NCBI GenBank assembly: GCA_039917655.1
Contig: JBDSJC010000199.1
Span: 1-6,512, forward strand
Direction: 5' to 3'
DNA length: 6,512 nucleotides
Source of the DNA: PNKC01 sp039917655
GTDB lineage: Bacteria; Chloroflexota; Dehalococcoidia; Tepidiformales; Tepidiformaceae
The number at the start of each line of letters is the position of its first letter. Positions within the stretch are counted from its first letter, which is position 1. The notes beneath the pieces were generated by a model. The model made no database searches, had not been told where the DNA came from, and worked only from the letters and a program-made list of their open reading frames with translations. This document shows, one piece after another, positions 4,326-6,512 of this stretch. A program made the translations under genes and the position numbers.

Positions 4326-5774
4326 ATGCGAAAACTCCCACGATTAGTCGGACTTGCCACGCTCGCAGTGGTAGCCGGCGCTTTCGGTACCGCCACGATC
4401 GGTGGGGCATCGTCTCACCGCGAGGCGCCGTACATCTCGAACGATCCGACAGCGGACGCGACCGACCTCTACGCGTTCACCAGCCCGGACGCGCCCGATA
4501 CGGTCACGTTCGTGGCCAACTACATCCCTGGTGAGCTCCCAGGCGGCGGCCCGAACTATTACAAGTTCGGCGACGACGTGCTCTACGAGATCAACATCGA
4601 CAACAACGGCGATGGCATCGAAGACGTCACCTATCAGTTCCGCTTCCGCAGCGATCTGAACCCGGCGAACGCCTTTAACGAAAACACCTTCCTTTACAAC
4701 ACCGGACCGGTGGCTTCGCTTACCGACCCGAACCTCAACCAGCGCCAGTTCTATTCGGTTACGAAGATGACTGGCGAAGGCGGAGCAGTCCGGACCGGGA
4801 CGCTTGTCGCGGACAACCTCCAGGTTGCCCCGTACAACGTCGGCCCCAAGTCGTTCCCGAACTACGCAACGGTCGCTGCCCAGGCAGTCTTTCCGCTGCC
4901 TGGTGGCGGCAAGGTGTTCGCGGGACCACGTGACGACCCGTTCTTCATTGACCTCGGCGGCACGTTCGACCTCCTGAACCTTGGTTCAGGTAAAGACTAT
5001 CTCAAGGGCCTCAACGTCCACTCGATCGTGATCCAGCTGCCAAAGACGCTGGTCACTTCGAACGGCGTGAACCCAACCGATGCGACGGCCAACGCCTCGA
5101 TCATCGGTGTCCGCACCACCTCCTATCGCCAGGGCATTCGTGTCCTTCGCAACCTCGGCGGCATGGGCGATACGAACAAGGAAGGCGCGATCAACCGGGG
5201 CCCGTGGGTCCAGATGTCGCGTCTTGGTCTGCCATTGATCAACGAAGTGATCATCCCGCTCAAGGACAAGGACCGGTTTAACGGCTCCAAGCCCAAGAAC
5301 GACGGGCAGTTCCTTTCGTACGTTGATGGCACCGCTCCTGGTTCGCTCCCCGGAGCTGATCCGGGCGGAGCAGCTCCCCACATCGGTGCGCTTCTTCAGC
5401 TCGTCCTCGGCTTCGATGCCCCGGCAGCCCCGCGCACGGACCTGGTGAACAACCTCCTCAAGGGAGTCATGGGTCTCAACCTGCGCACAGACGTCGTTGC
5501 TTCGGAACAGCTCCGGCTGAACCTGGCGATTCCAGTGACTGCCAGTCCTAACCGTCTTGGGGCCCTCGCCGGTGACGCCGGTGGCTTCCCGAACGGCCGC
5601 CGGCTGACCGACGACGTTGTTGACATCGAACTCCAGGTGATCGGTGGAGCCCTCCTCAGCCCACCGCGCGCTGGCACAGCGGCCCTCAGTGACGGCGTCA
5701 ATGCCAACGATGTCCCGTTCCTGACCGTCTTCCCCTACCTCGCGCTGCCTCACGTCTACACCGAGCAGCCGTAA
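4326..5774 (+). CDS. Secreted DUF4331 domain protein
   Basis: A 482-residue exported protein of the DUF4331 family, whose biochemical role is not established. A Sec-type signal peptide (about 1-28: basic MRKLPR, hydrophobic core, Ala/Gly end) is followed by the family's N-terminal signature: SSHREAPYIS (29-38), then DPTADATDLYAF (40-51), ANYIP (64-68) and GPNYYKFGDDVLYEI (75-89). DNNGDGIED (92-100) has the Asp/Asn/Gly spacing of a calcium-binding loop, which suggests but does not prove metal binding. The C-terminus ends in FLTVFPYLALPH, close to the usual family end, so the protein looks full length. GGAAGA (4312-4317) lies eight bases before the ATG. A membrane-anchored TPR gene follows 91 bp downstream on the same strand, with a hairpin between, suggesting one transcription unit. 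The long minus-strand reading across its 3' half is a shadow. Confidence 0.92.
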   Translation: MRKLPRLVGLATLAVVAGAFGTATIGGASSHREAPYISNDPTADATDLYAFTSPDAPDTVTFVANYIPGELPGGGPNYYKFGDDVLYEINIDNNGDGIEDVTYQFRFRSDLNPANAFNENTFLYNTGPVASLTDPNLNQRQFYSVTKMTGEGGAVRTGTLVADNLQVAPYNVGPKSFPNYATVAAQAVFPLPGGGKVFAGPRDDPFFIDLGGTFDLLNLGSGKDYLKGLNVHSIVIQLPKTLVTSNGVNPTDATANASIIGVRTTSYRQGIRVLRNLGGMGDTNKEGAINRGPWVQMSRLGLPLINEVIIPLKDKDRFNGSKPKNDGQFLSYVDGTAPGSLPGADPGGAAPHIGALLQLVLGFDAPAAPRTDLVNNLLKGVMGLNLRTDVVASEQLRLNLAIPVTASPNRLGALAGDAGGFPNGRRLTDDVVDIELQVIGGALLSPPRAGTAALSDGVNANDVPFLTVFPYLALPHVYTEQP

Positions 5775-5803
5775 GCGCGACTGATTGACGAGCGGTCTCC
5801 TCG

Positions 5804-5832
5804 CCTGGGCGCCGGCTAGTACGGCGCCCAGG
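5804..5832. terminator. Perfect 11-bp hairpin between the DUF4331 and TPR genes
   Basis: CCTGGGCGCCG (5804-5814) and CGGCGCCCAGG (5822-5832) are exact inverted copies around GCTAGTA. The GC-rich stem should be very stable, but no T-run follows, so full termination is unlikely. It may be a partial terminator or an mRNA-stabilising element that keeps the upstream cistron more abundant than the TPR cistron (inference). Confidence 0.55.
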
Positions 5833-5865
5833 TACAACCAAACCAACGTATCCACGGGGGACGGG

Positions 5866-6512
5866 ATGAACGATTTTCTGCGGCGCCACTGGAAGCTACT
5901 CACGGGAGCCCTTATCGGCGTTGTCGCGGCGGCCATCCTGGTCCCCGGGATTCTTAACAGCTACGGCCCCTGGGCCGATCAAGGAAACAGCGGGCCCCTG
6001 ACCGCCCAACAGTTCGCTAACAAAGACGCCAATACCCGGTCAACGGAAGCGATCGCAGGCCTCGAACGAAAGGCCCAACAGCAGCCGTCCGATGTAAAGA
6101 CGCGCCTTGAACTGGCCGGCGCTTACCTTCAGCGTGCTCGCGAGACCGGGGACCCGGCGCTCTACAGCCTCGCCGACCGCGTCCTCGCCGAGGCCCTGAA
6201 ACTCGACCCCACGAGCGCGGACATCATTGCCACGCAGGGCACGGTTGCCCTCGCCCGCCACGACTTCGCACTGGCGCTAAAGCTGGGCCAGCAGGCCCTG
6301 GCCACCGACGACGAACGCTCGCGCTTCTACGGTGTGGTCTCTGATGCCCAGATTGAACTAGGCCAGTACAACGAAGCGCTGAAGTCGCTCCAGCAGATGG
6401 TCGAACGCAAGCCAGACTTCGCGTCGTTCTCACGCATTGCCTACGCGCGCGAACTCTACGGCGACACCGAAGGCGCGATCGAAGCGATGCAGACGGCCAT
6501 CGAAGCCGGTTC
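5866..6512 (+). CDS. Membrane-anchored tetratricopeptide repeat protein, 3' end outside the window
   Basis: The frame is open from the ATG at 5866 to the right edge, giving 215 residues so far. The start is supported by a GGGGGACGGG purine stretch just upstream and by an immediate signal-anchor: MNDFLRRHWK, then a hydrophobic segment (about 11-30), then a Gly/Asn/Pro linker. From about residue 61 the chain is all helical repeats of TPR type. Visible units include LELAGAYLQRARE...AEALKLDP (81-115), IIATQGTVALARHDFALALK (120-139), VVSDAQIELGQYNEALKSLQ (157-176) and IAYARELYGDTEGAIEAMQ (191-209), each with the G-(D/Q)-x-(N/E)-x-A pattern. No catalytic domain is visible. TPR arrays act as protein-binding scaffolds; the orientation of the anchor suggests an extracytoplasmic location, which would suit an interaction with the secreted DUF4331 protein or surface proteins (inference). 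Confidence 0.85.
   Translation, partial: MNDFLRRHWKLLTGALIGVVAAAILVPGILNSYGPWADQGNSGPLTAQQFANKDANTRSTEAIAGLERKAQQQPSDVKTRLELAGAYLQRARETGDPALYSLADRVLAEALKLDPTSADIIATQGTVALARHDFALALKLGQQALATDDERSRFYGVVSDAQIELGQYNEALKSLQQMVERKPDFASFSRIAYARELYGDTEGAIEAMQTAIEAG

Noticed and set aside
4986..5936. 316-codon minus-strand frame opposite the DUF4331 gene
   Set aside because: It runs antisense to a clearly recognised full-length family member and across the start of the TPR gene, and no domain is visible.

Overview
The window is GC-rich bacterial DNA with compact genes. Four traits suggest a member of Chloroflexota (Dehalococcoidia/Thermomicrobia-like); there is no rRNA or marker gene to prove it. They are secreted proteins with Thr/Pro/Ala-rich stalks ending in LPXTG-like tails, a DUF4331 protein, an AlbA_2-type regulator of the 'EDQWFERK' kind, and TTG starts behind AAAGGA ribosome sites.

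Layout. (1) Positions 1-112, minus strand: the N-terminus of an AlbA_2/Schlafen-like protein that runs off the left edge. (2) Positions 113-248: a divergent control region with a 23-bp near-perfect palindrome over possible -10 boxes on both strands. (3) Positions 249-941 and 1009-1701, plus strand: a complete SRAP/YedK-HMCES DNA-protein crosslink enzyme, then a HAD-family phosphatase. (4) Positions 1864-4083, minus strand: a tandem duplication of about 1.1 kb. Each copy holds a roughly 228-nt leader, a gene for a secreted four-cysteine protein with a low-complexity stalk and an LPXTG-like/TM/basic tail, and a hairpin terminator. (5) Positions 4326-5774, plus strand: a secreted DUF4331 protein. 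(6) From 5866 to the right edge, plus strand: a membrane-anchored TPR protein that follows the DUF4331 gene after a perfect 11-bp hairpin.

How the genes may work together. The left part looks like DNA-damage or housekeeping functions. The right part is about the cell surface: two paralogous wall- or membrane-anchored proteins, one secreted protein and one membrane-anchored TPR scaffold. The most notable observation is that the two surface-protein genes keep a similar leader of almost identical length (229 and 228 nt). It contains a hairpin whose arms show a compensatory base-pair change between copies, as expected of a cis-acting structured RNA. No known riboswitch class was recognised in it. 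No mobile element, CRISPR array, tRNA or rRNA was seen.
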